Shown here: piece by piece, positions 50,640 to 63,130 of the stretch
Layout of the letters: every line of letters begins with the position of its first letter
Position numbering within the stretch: position 1 is the first letter of the stretch
Assembly: GCA_047967505.1 (NCBI GenBank)
Contig: CM106541.1
DNA: 64,000 nt
Reading direction: 5' to 3' (one strand)
Source of the DNA: Dipteris shenzhenensis
Taxonomy: Eukaryota; Polypodiophyta; Polypodiopsida; Gleicheniales
The notes under the pieces: generated by a model
What the model was told of the DNA's origin: nothing
Databases searched by the model: none
Seen by the model: the letters and a program-made list of their open reading frames with translations, nothing else
Translations under genes and position numbers: made by a program

Positions 50640-52860
50640 CCTCTGCTTGATCTATGCTAATGAAACCATTGCCCAAACACAGTAGGGAGGAGTAGAGCCA
50701 ACAAGCCCAAGATGAAGTAGTTTCTTAGAGGCAACAAGAGGAAGAGGCAACAAAGAGATTGCAAGAGGAGGCAGAGGCCCAATAACTCAGGGGAGAAGAG
50801 CAGCCCAGAAGTAGCATGAGGATCTCTTTTAGTAGCAAGAGGAACTCCATGCAGAAGAGGTCTCACAAAAGGCAATAGACAGTGCTAAATGGATCTGCAA
50901 AGAGCATAGGCTGAAAAAGACCATTGGTGAAGGGGAAGAGATAACCACTATAACCCAAGAGCTGTAGGATCCCAACCCCCTACCATGGCTACAATAGCTA
51001 GTACAAAGCTCAGGAAAGTAGCCTCTCTAGCCCCCATTCTGCCCCAATAGCTATCAGTAGGCCATGTTGTGCCTCCAATGCCTATGATTTTGCCTCAGGG
51101 TACCACAAATTATTGTTAGAAGACAATCAAATCAGGCCGAAGGAGCTAGCCTTTATGGAGTCAATAACAAACTTAACAGTAGTTGCACAAAACATCCTAC
51201 AATGGAGACAAAAATTTTCCATGTGCAAAAATCTTGCAATTCTCCAAGACCATACCAAGCTCCAACACATAGACACTGCACTACAAAAAGAGAAGATAGA
51301 CCATCTGGTAGTGGAGGCCAGTAAACTCCAAGCCATTGGAACCAACAAGAAGTTGGAGTAGGAGCTACAATAGATGTAGAAGGCCTTAGCCATGGAACGC
51401 TCCCAAAATGACACCCTCCATATGAGACTATGTGGCAAGCCACCATGGATCAAAAGCAACATGCTCATGTCTAGGATGGAAATAGGCCTTGGAAGTTAGA
51501 GTACAACAACAAGCCCAACTCGTTGAATTCTTGCATGCAATGATCCAATAGTGCCAGCAGTAGCAAATTGTCAATCTACAAATGGATTTGCATGCAGCAT
51601 GTGCATCAACTTCTCCACAAACAAAACCAGGTAACCTCCATGAAAGTCTTCTTGAGGCATCATACCATGCCTCCACAATGCCTCCACACTATGCCTCACT
51701 TCTTGCATGGTGGTGGATGATACCTTCGACTACTTTTTGCACACCATCTCCACCACCGTCCTCCCACACAACATCCTTTTTGATAATGCACTCACCTTGC
51801 ATGACCTTCAAGATGTTTTTTTTTGCACCACCGCACAAGCCCATCCTTTAATTGTAATGGCTTATTTCCATGAAGATATTGTGTTAGATGATGATATGGA
51901 TATAGTCATACTATTTTACCACACCATTATGTACAATTTTATGGTGTGGATAAGAGTGTCACAAGATTCCTTAGTCTTCACAATGGAAACTCCTCTACTA
52001 GAACACGCCATTTGCCTTAGAAGATTATCCTTGCAATCCTGATATCCTATGTGAAGTCTAAAATGGATGCAAGAATTCAGTCGGGGTGATGCCAAATACA
52101 TTTTTCATTGCCTCTTTCAGGATGGTAGCAAATGGTATCCCCTTACGAGCATCATAGTTTTATATAATAATATCCTCCAAGCCCTTCAAAATATGATTCA
52201 AATCGGCATAAGCCATTTTGATGATTCTCATGTGGCGTGCCCCATAAATGTATAGCTAGAGGATATGGATGTGGCTTAAAATCTATTCAACTCTGCCCCA
52301 CAGCCACCACCACCCTCACAACCTGACATCGCACCTAGCACTGCCAGCCTTAGCTCCATAATTAGAGGCACACATATAGCCATAGGCCCCATCTCATAGA
52401 CCTCCACTTCACAACACTGCACTATGAATATGCAGCAGTAGTCAATCGACTAGGAGGGAACCAAAGACATGGGTACCACTCAATGGTACAAGATACTAAA
52501 GCCCATGCTCTTCTCCTATATAGAGGGGCCATATGAAGAAGAAGGCCAAGAGGAGGTAGATGAGGACCCCATGAGGAAAAAGACGAGTAGTCACAAGAGA
52601 CAACTCCCAGTCTATGATGCAATACCTTCTCTTTGAATGGTCAAGGATTGCAAGATGATGACTTTGACCCTGGCTGGCAAAGGATTTTGAAGAGGATATT
52701 TCTAGAAGTGATGACATGGCTACAAAAAATATGGAAGGTACTGACTCTAAAGAGGAGCTCCCCAAGGTGACCTAAGAGTTTAAGGAAACACCTCCTGATA
52801 ACATCGCTTTTACCACTGTGTAGAAAAAAAGAAGACAATCACAAAATAGCAAGCCCTCAA
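50640..52860 (+). pseudogene. LINE ORF1-like or gag-like degraded region
   Basis: Many short plus-strand frames with Lys, Arg, Glu and Gln-rich coiled-coil composition (50700-51360), then TVLPHNILFDNALTLHDLQD (51707-52042) and a Pro-rich segment (PQPPPPSQPD, about 52303). It runs into the endonuclease at 52900 on the same strand, so LINE ORF1 is the likeliest reading. Since a copia LTR and primer site lie just upstream, part may instead be copia gag. The segment 52425-52620 recurs at 59040-59400. Confidence 0.4.
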
Positions 52861-52899
52861 TGTGATAGCCCGAATCCTAGGGCTAAAAAGGTATCCAAG

Positions 52900-54230
52900 A
52901 AGAATGGTAAGTTAAATATTCTCTCTCCTCACCTACAATGTCAGGGGTCTAACTGACCCTAGTAGAAGTGAGGAGCTTGCTTTCTAGTTGAGAGCTGATT
53001 CTTTTTCTCCCATGTTTATAGCACTTCAAGAGGTAAAAGTGTATGGCCTCACACTTCAGAACAAACTAAAAAAAATAGATAAAAGAAGAAATTGGTTTGT
53101 CACTTACCATGAGGAGGGAAAAGGAGGGACTGCTTTAGGAGTTCTTTCCCACTATGTGGGGTGTATCCTTAGTGAGTAGGTGGATATTCAAGGCAGATGG
53201 TCTCTTTATTTGTTCTATTTAAAGGACAATGCTTTTTGGTTAACTCCATGTGTGCCCCTAATAATTATTGTGAAAGAAAGAGCACTTGGGAATCTCTAGA
53301 TGCTGAGGGGAAAGTGGCTTCATTCTTGGTGATTCAACATGGTGGAAACACTCAAGTACATGTGGATGTAAAAAAAGTCAATCATTAAAGGTTCAAAAAG
53401 AGATGCGTGCGAAAACTTGAAAGATCAATTGCATTTGGTTGGCATGGGAAATGAGGGAATTTCCATGTGGTGCAATAGTCAGACAGGCCACAATAGAAGA
53501 GAAGGAAGACTAGACAAAATCTACTTATCTCAAGATTTGTTGAGTGAGGTATCCGCTATTACTGAATGGACTCATCCTAGTCTTTTCCTTTCAAACCATA
53601 AGCTCGTCCCCTACAATGCAATTTTGGGATAAGGAGACCTTCCTCTTCATGGTTCAAAGTGGATCTTAAACTTTTCTACCTTAAAAGTGTTACAAGAAAG
53701 GATTACAAATATCTGGGATTCCTACTTCTCTAGGCTAAGACCTATTGAGCTCTCCTAGCTAGAGGTAGTAAAAGGAACCCAAAAATTCCTAATGCAGGCT
53801 AGGCGTGACAAGGCTAAAATCCAAGCTCACAGAATGGATAAAATTAGAGCAAATATCAATGATTTAGAGAGGAATTCCAGGATAGGGATGTAAGAGCTCA
53901 AGAGGAAGTCCTCACATCAGCTAGAAGAGCTCTACGCCTCCAAGAGCAATTAAAGCTTAATAAGGCAAAAGCTTATTTAAGAGAATGGTGGGTAGGCAAT
54001 ATAGACAGGTTGACCAAGGAAACTTTCAAATTGATCAGGAGGAAGTTCCTCTATTGAAAAAGGGTGACAACCTAGTAGCAGCAGTAGATACTTTAGAGAA
54101 TATTCAATTCATCCTCCAACACTTTCAGAAATTGCTTTCTGATGTTATTCCACCAAACGAGTCTATTAAGTGTAGAGGCCCTTGGCACCTACAGGGAATG
54201 AACCCATGAGAGACTCTCAAAGCAGTATGA
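52900..54230 (+). pseudogene. LINE AP-type endonuclease and linker, decayed
   Basis: Apurinic-endonuclease fold blocks in order: LSLTYNVRGLTDPSRSEEL (52919-52975), MFIALQEVKVYGL (the catalytic Gln-Glu, about 53012-53050), WFVTYHEEGKGGTALGVLS (53093-53150), REGRLDKIYLSQDLL (53491-53540) and the terminal LSNHKLVPYN (Asn in place of Asp in the usual Ser-Asp-His, about 53595-53625). Helical linker follows (RRDKAKIQAHRMDKIRANI near 53798-53855), then KGDNLVAAVDTLENIQFILQ near 54060. RT is not recognised downstream. Stops and frame changes occur throughout. Confidence 0.82.
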
Positions 54231-56050
54231 AAAAGAAGATACACAAGACAAGAATAGCAAATAAATGATCAATTGGTTGCTCTTGCATTGCATGCATATA
54301 TATAGAGAGGTCTATGCCCCTTCATTGCCCACACATGTGCCTCTTGGTATTCCCATGTGCACACACTTCTTGGCATTCCCCATGTAAGGCTAAACCTATG
54401 TGTTTATGCCCTAACATATGGCACTCATGGTGGACTGTGCGAACCACACTTGCACAAATATCCCCTGAGTGGAAGTCAGATGCCAACATAGTGCATGTGA
54501 ATAAAAAGAGATACAAACTTTTTAGGCAACGCGAAGGCAGTGGACCTTATGTGAGTAATGAATGATTACAGAGCTTTCATATAATGCCATAAAATAGCAA
54601 GGAATGCCACGATTATGAAGAAACTCTAGCAATGTCGATGTAGATCATGCCTTTTTAATTGCAAAATAATTGCACCAATAACTGCCCAAACACTTGCAAT
54701 CCGCAAAACACTGTACATTCTTCTTTGCCACATCACCACAAAATACTGCATGTTCCCCTTCCATGAATCAAATGCCTAGATCTAGGCACTACATCTGATC
54801 TTTTGCCGGTATGTCCCCATCCCACATTTTCCTCCATCTCTTGGACACTACAGCTACCATGGTTTACTTGAAGAAGAACTTAGGTGTATTAACATGCCAT
54901 TGTGAGAAAAACAGGTACAAGAAACTCTTCCATAGGTATATGAATTGTTGGAAGCCATATAAAAAGTGGAAAAGCATCCCTTTGATCACTCAACATCACC
55001 TTGCACAACTGTGAGTCTGCAACCTCGCTTTGATAATGCACAAGTCTCCTTTGAAGAAACAATTGCATCTACTTCTCTTTGCACTATTCAAAAGGACCTT
55101 AATCTCAACAAATTAGTCCATACTACACCTCAACCAAAGGAGAAGTAATTAAAAAGGCATTTATTTTTCAATTAAGAAATTCAATTGATCTCTTGGGTGT
55201 AAAGATGGAGTACACCAATAAGCTAAGTTCAAAGGAATAGCTTCAAAAGTTCAAGACATACATGATCCACTCACAGGGTCTTAGCACTAAGCCACATGAG
55301 GACGTGTTGTTATCGTTGGTAGCAAAACTTGAATTTCAACACATAGGGTATGCTTGATTTTAATACATTCATTTAAGGGGGATCTTACCCAAATAAACAG
55401 GAGACTACAAGTACTCATGAGCACTGTGTTGGACTTGATCATATTCATGAATATTTGGTATCTCCATAATGCTCACAATTTAATATAAGTGTAAATCCTT
55501 CTACTAACTAGATGAAATGGTAGAGCTAGATGCATCCAAGAGTTTCCATGAATATCTGCATATGTGTACATGATCCTAGATGTATTTATGTACATAACCC
55601 CCGCTGCCCTAGCCAATAAATATATTCAAACAAGAGGTTCTTATGAGGCATGCAGGTATTAACAATCTCTTTTGTCTACGCGTACTCATTTTCTAATAAA
55701 TAGTTTAATTAGTGAAGAGCTCTATCACTAAGCTAAAGATAAAATACAAAGCTCATCCACTTGTATGCATAATGCATATTCAAATGTGCATCCAATCCCT
55801 GTATAGTAATGCAAAGCTCAATGTAACGTGAAAATTAGATTATGAAAAATACAAATGGATATGAGGCTAGACCTAGTTCTTGTTGCTATTGTTGTTGTTA
55901 TCATCATCATTGGTATTCCTACTATTATTGATGTCATTGTTGTTGTTATTGTTTCTATTGCTACGATTGTTGTTGCTTGCCTTATGGGCTCTTTAACTAG
56001 CGAATCATAGATTGTTTCTTGTAAATTGTCTATTTGTTGTTGATACCAAA
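54231..56050. other. Non-genic stretch
   Basis: No recognised gene. On the minus strand 55985-55865 encodes an Asn-rich run (NNNRSNRNNNNNDINNS), a by-product of AAC/AAT trinucleotide repeats. Confidence 0.5.
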
Positions 56051-56213
56051 ATTGTAAATTATTTGATGACCCTGTAAAGAATGCATGGTAGCTAAGATAA
56101 CTCAATTTTCATTGTGGAGAGAGCTCATCTAAATTGTAAATTATTTGATGACCCTGTAAAGGATGCATGGTAACTAAGATGACTCAATGTTCATTGTGGA
56201 GAGAGCTCATCTA
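56051..56213. repeat. 82-bp tandem duplication
   Basis: ATTGTAAATTATTTGATGAC at 56051 and 56133, each followed by CCTGTAAAG-ATGCATGGTA and CATTGTGGAGAGAGCTCATC. Confidence 0.95.
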
Positions 56214-57900
56214 AACAGAGGCATACTATTGGCAACCCAAATTTCATTATTCATGAAAAATATAGGGAAAGCATATTTCTAGTACGTTTGATTTTGAGAG
56301 CTTTTGCAAAGCATGCTATAAGAATGCTATGTAACACATGAAATGGAAAAAAAATACATTGAATGGATAACCAATAGTCACTCTAGGAAACTACCCTTTA
56401 GAGTTGTACATAAATATTTTTGTCAATTCTATACCCAAAAAAGAGAGTTTTCGAAACATATCTTCACATTATTTATTATTTTATCAAAATAATACGAAAG
56501 AATGAGGGTTTTTCAAAATTTGTTTTAAGATTTTTGGATGGTTTTCAATTCGATACCTAAAAACATATTCTCATATTTGGAAATTTTTTTTAATGGGTTC
56601 TTTCAAAATATGTCTTCACATCTTTATATTTTATCAAATCGATGCCAAACAACTATTTTGTTCCAAAAAATCTTTGTAATTTTAATCTTTATACCAAATT
56701 TAGGGTTTATGGATTAAGGTTTAGAAGATGTGTGGTGATAATCACCCGAGGTGATTTCCTCTAAAGTGAAATTAAAATATGCAAACACTTGGTGATGTGT
56801 TAAAAATTGAAATTATTGACATACAAGCACAAATAATTCTTTGGGATCGAGACGAGATCATTCCAAATACTTTTCTTCATGATATCACACAAACTTATCT
56901 TGAGGAAGAAGAGGTGAACATTTTCTCTTGGTTTGGAGAAGCATTAGGAGTTGGCAAATGTATTGGCTAATATGTTCATAATATAATTTGTATGATCGAA
57001 GTCATTAGGTTGACATGTGAAGGCATCAATTAAAGTACAATGGATAGTAGTTCAGATTTATGAGTGCATAGCACTATCATTTAGGGTTAGCTTTCTTGAA
57101 ATCATATTTGCTTAAAAGAGTTTCTTCAATGTGATGGAAGGCAAAAGAATGTACTACCAAAATAATGGAAGATGACAAAAGGACACCAATCTAAAAATTT
57201 AGATCATATTGGCAAGGAGTTGTTGGAATAAGTAATGCATAGATAGGGATCGGTGATAAATTTAATGATCTTGGCCATGAAGTACTTACTAGAATTAAGG
57301 ATAGGTTGTTTGTAGGGTAAGAAATGTGATAATAGGGATCGATGATAAATTTAGTGACATTAGCCATGAAGTATCAACCAAGACCTAACCCACGTAGCAC
57401 AAGTAATTAGGCACACTAGTCGCCCCAATAAACAACCAAGAAACGGGCCTCTCTAAGAGATGAGACCTCGAATAGCAAGGACAAGGAGTGGATTACCAAG
57501 TAATAGGTCCAATATGAGATAATAGTTCAAAGAGGTTCGTGATTATAAAATAAGAAGGTAGTTACTAGAATTATTTGGTAGAAAGGACCTCTAAACATAT
57601 GGGAAGTTGTTGTAATGAAACAAGGATGGTCTCCTTGCTATTTCATCTTGTGAGTGGTGAGTCAGCCTGTCGTGGAGTGAGTGCTTCATCTCAAGCCAAA
57701 AGGTGTGTTGTGTAGACCTAGGCTATTTGTAATGGTCTTGTCTTACTAATTAACACAAAGTAGTTTTTCCATACAACTGGCTTTACATTTGCTCTACACA
57801 CATGCTCCTTCACCCATTCTCATATAGTTTCACCCATGTAGCATGAACCCTCCCCCTCCATTAGTCTTTGACACAATTCTACAACTAAGCAACATGTAGA
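56214..57900. other. AT-rich non-genic stretch
   Basis: Very AT-rich at 56340-56720. The ORF 56779-56970 (IIDIQAQIILWDRDEIIPN) is unrecognised. A 91-bp spaced near-duplicate (ATAGGGATCG-TGATAAATTTA) occurs at 57242 and 57333. Confidence 0.5.
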
Positions 57901-57916
57901 GATGCTTGACAAAAGC

Positions 57917-58008
57917 ATCTCCTAGAGTGCAAGAGAGAGCATCTTCCTACCAAGCATCAAGTATCTCCTGGAGTGCAAGAGAGAGCATTTTCCTACCAAG
58001 CACTAGTC
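57917..58008. repeat. 46-bp tandem duplication
   Basis: ATCTCCTAGAGTGCAAGAGA at 57917 and ATCTCCTGGAGTGCAAGAGA at 57963, both followed by GAGCAT-TTCCTACCAAGCA. Confidence 0.93.
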
Positions 58009-58112
58009 ACCAGGCATTGGGTCACCGAGTCCAGAGTGGCACGAAAAACCCTAGCATCAATATTTGGTGATCTTGGGATCATCATGCCAAGAGTTGAGTG
58101 GAGCAAGTGAAG

Positions 58113-58303
58113 GATAGGGACTAGATCATAGACGAGAGTCCAAAAAAGAGTTCATGCTAAAAAGTGATGAGTTGCAATAGTTACTTGGTCATGCATACTA
58201 TTTCAAAAGATAGGGACTAGAGCATAGACCAATCCAAAAAATAGTTCATGCTAACAAGTGACGAGTTGTGACAGTTTACTTGGTCATGCATACTATTTCA
58301 AAA
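58113..58303. repeat. 96-bp tandem duplication
   Basis: GATAGGGACTAGA-CATAGAC at 58113 and 58209, each followed by AGTTCATGCTAA, GAGTTG and GGTCATGCATACTATTTCAA. Confidence 0.95.
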
Positions 58304-59039
58304 GATATCTCCAAGTGTCATCTGTTGAGTTCAAAATCTTGTAGGCCTATTTGTTGATTGGGGTTGGGACCAAGGACTATACCCAGGTCACCCTTCGTAT
58401 CATTCAAGCTCTAATAGATGTTGATGTCTGCTTGGAGAGAAGACAAAGATATGCAACCAAGAGAGAGGAACACCTGTGTTAGGTATGAAGAGGTTGGCAA
58501 GAGCAAGATAGAGACACAACATTGAATTTTGAATCTGGAAGGCGGTCATGAGAACCAAGGGGACCTAACAATTACACGCTTGGCCCTCCCATCTCCAATC
58601 AGTTTGACCTGTTAACACCAATAAATTTGATCATTAATCATAGTTTTCCAAATCCAATATAGATCCCCATCTGAAAAAGTCATCATGACCCCACTATCAA
58701 CTCACTTGGGCAATTAGAGATAGCTACACCTTAGAGTGACGGCTGTGTGTCAGCCATTTTTTATGGTCTTTCCCAATTAAATGCCCAGTGGCATCCCATG
58801 TCCTGGATGACCACCATTGGCAGGAAAAGGGATTTATAGGGCTTCATTCCCCATTGTAAAGGTTAACAATTTAGTTTGTATGAGAAGATTTTTTCTCATT
58901 TGATCCAAGCATTAAGTTGAAGACTCAGCGGGAACATTGGTCTTAGCATTCCTTTTACCAACTCTTGTAGTTCATTTCTAAGTTTTAGCTATAATTTCCA
59001 TTTATTTCTATTTAGTTCTACTTGTCTTTTTTTAGCATT
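58304..59039. other. Non-genic stretch
   Basis: No recognised gene or repeat. Confidence 0.45.
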
Positions 59040-59480
59040 CACCTATGACATGGCACTATGGATACACAATAGTAGCCAATCAATCAAGAGAGAACCAATG
59101 ACATGGGCACTACTCAATGGTACAAGATACTAAAGCTCTTCGGTTTTAATCACTATGCTTTAGTTTCCTTGTGTGAAATTAAGGCACTCTCTTCATGGTT
59201 TATTTGCGATGGGCTGGACCACCATCATGCATGCCCTGGTCCGATCTGCATATTTGACTCAGCAACCCATGTTTTTCTCAAATATGGAGGGGCCGTATGA
59301 GGAGGAAGGCCAAGAAGAGGTGGATGAGCACCACCATGAAGAAGAGGACTAGTAGCCCCAAGTGACAATTCCTGACCATGACACATGGTATGAGGTGATT
59401 ACTTCCTTCTGCATAATCGAGGACATTGCTGATGTTAATAGATGGAAAGGAAAGATTCAAAGCTTCCACCTAAGTTGCAA
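59040..59480 (+). pseudogene. Second copy of the ORF1-like segment of 52.4 kb
   Basis: Shares CACTATG-ATA, ACCAATGACATGGGCACTAC, TCAATGGTACAAGATACTAA, GGAGGGGCC, GAGGAGGAAGGCCAAGA and AGGTGGATGA with 52420-52580 in the same order. About 130 bp between TAAAGC and CCCATG (about 59136-59266) is absent from the other copy. Confidence 0.75.
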
Positions 59481-60350
59481 AGAAATCATGGAAGTACAAG
59501 CACTCATGGAGTTGATCCAGTGAAGCTTCTAGAAGTGGTGTCAACAGAATAAGCGACCAACAAGGGGTAGCTACACTAGGCCCGATTATACTCAAAGTCC
59601 CTCGCATGGATATAGATGCAAGCCTCCAACCACAATGGAGGGTTCCCTTTTTGAAACATGCAGCATTTTGGAGAACTTACTGTTGTGTGGTCTAGAATGA
59701 TGCACCGACCCCACATATATGCCTCTACGTCAAAATTGGAGCTGGCCAGACTTTGAATGCATGAAGGCAGCTAACCGTAACCTAGCGTACAACTTCCCTA
59801 GGTTTGATTTTTTAGAAGTTGGGTCATCATTGGCCTTGTGGCATCTCGGGTGGAAGAATTTAATACTACCTTTGCCTTGGTCCTCGATCCTGCAGTCATT
59901 GCCACAATGCATTTTTTAAGGGTTGCTCATCATTTTGCTCCAAGATATACCTACACTCAACCAACCAACAGAAGAAAATCATCAACAATTTTGAGCAGAA
60001 ATAATTTTCAACTTGAATGAGGGGCTTTTATTCCCTCAAATCATGTGTCTATGCATACATGTCCTTAATCTTCATGGTCACCATATTCAAACCTTTGAAG
60101 GTATGTTCGAGACACGTTTTTGGAAGCGGCTCCACCCATTTTGCTGCATCTCCCATAGGACCTTTGATTGGTAGTGGATAATGAACAATGCCCCAAAATT
60201 AGACATCATGCACCGAACATAATGTAGGGATGGATTGTGAACAAGAAGGTAGGCATGTTAACCGCCGGAATGGTTAACAGTTCATATGTTGTGATAGAAA
60301 GCAGAGATGTAGGAGAGGGTGTGAGGATTAGCTTATGCTATTTGCCTTGG
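59481..60350 (+). other. Unrecognised sequence following the ORF1-like copy
   Basis: Short plus-strand frames (VEEFNTTFALVLDPAVIATM at 59847-59906) are protein-like but unrecognised. Probably part of the same decayed element. Confidence 0.3.
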
Positions 60351-60424
60351 AGTTGTATGGGCCCAAGGGTCTATAATATGAGACTGAGAGAGGTAGTATA
60401 AGGGTTGGCCCTCCCTTCAAAAGG

Positions 60425-60660
60425 TGGAGTGTATTTAAGGCCAAAAGTTTTACTTTGGTCTCTACCACGTACTTGCAATAGTGGGAATATAACCTCTCTC
60501 TTTCTCTGCATTCTCTTGCACTTGAGTCTTCTTGTCTCCTTTGCTAATTGCCTTGTGATTGCCACTATCCCCCTCCTCCATTCTCTCCCTTCTCTCATTC
60601 TACATTCCCCTTCCTCTCTTTCCGTCTTTCCCCTCTTTCTCATGGAATCACTTGCACACA
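60425..60660 (+). promoter_or_regulatory. TATA box and pyrimidine-rich leader, LTR-like
   Basis: GTATTTAAGGCC at 60429-60440 is followed by about 200 bp of C/T-rich sequence (CTCTCTCTTTCTCTGC and similar), the look of a plant LTR U3/R/U5 or promoter with leader. A minus-strand 134-codon ORF here is a shadow of the bias. Confidence 0.35.
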
Positions 60661-60773
60661 ATCTGGTAGACACTTGGGTGACACAAGTATGAAGCTTGTG
60701 CATACCCAGCTCCCACAAGGAGCTACTCAGAAGTAGTGGCTTCGATGGCATTCTTCCAAGATCCCCATGACAC

Positions 60774-61440
60774 ATGAGTCAGCATCGGAGACTATACAAA
60801 AAAATTATGTTGCTACCACCGGTTGTGCTCCATAATGACAACACAAAGCAATCCAAGAAAAAAATGCAAGAACCTGTTGACATAGAAACTACTATGGTCA
60901 TCAATGATAGACCAAAAGTCTTTGAAACAAATATAAATAGATCTTCTTGTGATAAAAATGAACCAAATAGGTGGCCTTACAAAGACAATTTTGCCTTCAT
61001 AGCAAAAGTTATAGAAATTAATGAGTCTACATCTTTCAAACAAGCAGTTCAAGTACCTAATGGAAACATGCCATAGATGAAGAGTGTAATTCTCTCATAA
61101 ATAATAGTTGGTGTTTCTCTAGTCTTTTAGTTTAAAAAAATCCCACTGGATGCAATTGGGTTATTGAGGCAAATTGAATCAAGATAGCATTATTTGACAC
61201 ATACAAAGCCATAACTATTGCCGGTTATGCACAAGAATATGGTGGAGTAACCTTTTCCAAAGCTTATGCACACAAACATGGACTAAATAAATGTTTGCTT
61301 GTGTCTTAAAAATGACAATTGCTAGAATAGTCATTGCTTTAGCATCACACTTTGTTTGGCCTATAAATCAAATATTAGATTTGAAAAATGTCTGCTTGAA
61401 TGGTTTTCTAGAAGAAGAAATCTGCATATAAGGAGGTGGT
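60774..61440 (+). pseudogene. Ty1/copia RT N-terminal fragment
   Basis: Copia RT blocks in changing frames: ESTSFKQAVQVPNGN (61023-61068; aligned to the K/P-W-x-x-A-M segment), SWCFSSLLV, CNWV near 61107-61165, YKAITIAGYAQEYGGVTFSK (61201-61262) and VIALASHFVWPINQILDLKN with CLNGFLEEEICI (61332-61430), matching the usual WxxxQxDVKNAFLxGxLxEEVYM block. Truncated before the YVDD box. Confidence 0.72.
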
Positions 61441-62330
61441 CAAAGTAAGAATGGAGTAAGGGGGTTTATGAAGAGCAAGAGTGAATAAATGAGGACTTCT
61501 CTTTATTTAGTAAATATAAGGGTCCCACTCCCCCCTTTTTTATGAGGGCAAGAATTTAAATTCCTAAATTAACACTAAACTTTTAACAACATCTATTATT
61601 TATGGATGAAGGGCCCCCTCTCTTCTTAGTTTATGAGGGTTAGGATTTATATTCCTTTTAGAATAAGCTTTTCACAACATCTAGTTGAAAGACCTTATGA
61701 GTGGGTAAAGGATGAGGAAAATGATATAAAAGCTCAAACCATTAATAAAAACTATTAAAGGGAAACACTCGAGTTCAAGGTATCCCTCTGATCTTTAGCT
61801 TAATTGAGCAATGTCCACCTTTTCTACTAAATTATTGCCTTTGCTCTTGAGTCTCTCAGTGTTAAATGAGAATCTACCTTGATTCTCATCTCTCATTTGG
61901 TAAGGCAAATTCTTTGTGGGATCTATTCCACATTGAATGCACATTACCAGGCTTACTGTTCTTGTTTGTCTTAGTTCACTCATCATTTAGTGCCACCTCA
62001 ACTTGAATTAAAAACACATTATATGGATGGAGTAAGGAACTCTCAAAAGACTTAAAATAAGAGGATGTTGTAGTTATTTTTGTTTTGAGGAGGAGGATAG
62101 CCACTGCAAAAAGGGAAATTAGGCTTTCCAAAGTAGGGTGATAGATCCCATCTTTACACATGGTCTTAATGCCAAGAAGAAAACAAGAATGATAGGGAAA
62201 GACTTGTCGGTTTTAACTTTCAACACATGGGCTTAGTGACCTTGGGAATATCTAACATTTTAAACAATTTAGGAAGGTAATGTAACAACCCTCTTTAATA
62301 AATTTGTTAGCTCCCTTTGTTAGCTCTATA
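61441..62330. other. Non-genic stretch
   Basis: No recognised gene. A short duplicated phrase (CTTTTAACAACATCTA / CTTTTCACAACATCTA) occurs near 61578 and 61668. Confidence 0.45.
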
Positions 62331-63130
62331 GAGTCTATTATTCCTCATTAATAGATTCCATAGAGCTAGCAATGGAAATATTTGGTTTAATTCCTCTCAT
62401 GAAGAAGGTAAAGGTGGCATTGCTATTGCATATATCGCTCTTACTCCTCTTGTGTTACTAAAGGCGCTGCTTAATGTGGTTTTGAAGCTAGGGTCAAGCA
62501 ACTTCACTTTAATCTCCTCTCTCTATGTGCACGCTCATCCTATGGAAGAAAAGTAAGCTAGAAGTCATTGAAATCCTTAAGTGATGGTGCAATAATTATT
62601 AGAAGCTTCAACATTGTGGAATGCAAACAACAAAGGTGTTTAGGAAGAATCATTCTAATCAAAGGAGGAAAGCTTGATGCTTGGAAAACCTAGTTGAGAC
62701 TAGGACTTCTAATGAGTCCTCTTGGCCTACAATTACAGAATTGCAAATGAGATCCAATAGTGGCTATAGTTTATATTTCCAACAAACAACATTTGGGGCC
62801 ATGCTCTAAAGCCCACATGCACAACCTAGTATTCCATTTTCCTCTTAGATCACAAGTCAATCATCGTCCATTTTCTTAGTTTAAGATTAACCCTAGTCTA
62901 TTCAAGCACAAAGTATCCAACCTTAGATCTCTATCTAGAATGAGGCCTTAAGTGGGTCTCTCACCAATCTGTTTGTAGCTAATTCCATGTTGTTGAAGCC
63001 ACTAAGTAACTTTTTTTACAATCTAGAAAAGAGGTTGTTTCCATTAGAGACAAAAAGAGAATGTCCCTTGAAAATTATATCTCTGTGTTAGAGAGGTAGG
63101 CTAGAACTAGAACAACAACAATCATACGCC
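62330..63130 (+). pseudogene. LINE endonuclease remnant
   Basis: NIWFNSSHEEGKGGIAIAYI (62367-62426) parallels the WFVTYHEEGKGGTALGV block of the LINE at 53.1 kb, followed by SSLYVHAHPMEEK (about 62515-62552), GRIILIKGGKLDAWKT (62644-62691) and the terminal LLDHKSIIVHF (Leu in place of Ser in Ser-Asp-His; about 62846-62872). Several stops and frame changes. No RT seen before the window end. Confidence 0.55.

Noticed and set aside
60371-60775. 134-codon basic minus-strand ORF
   Set aside because: Opposite strand of a pyrimidine-rich LTR-like leader; no family signature.
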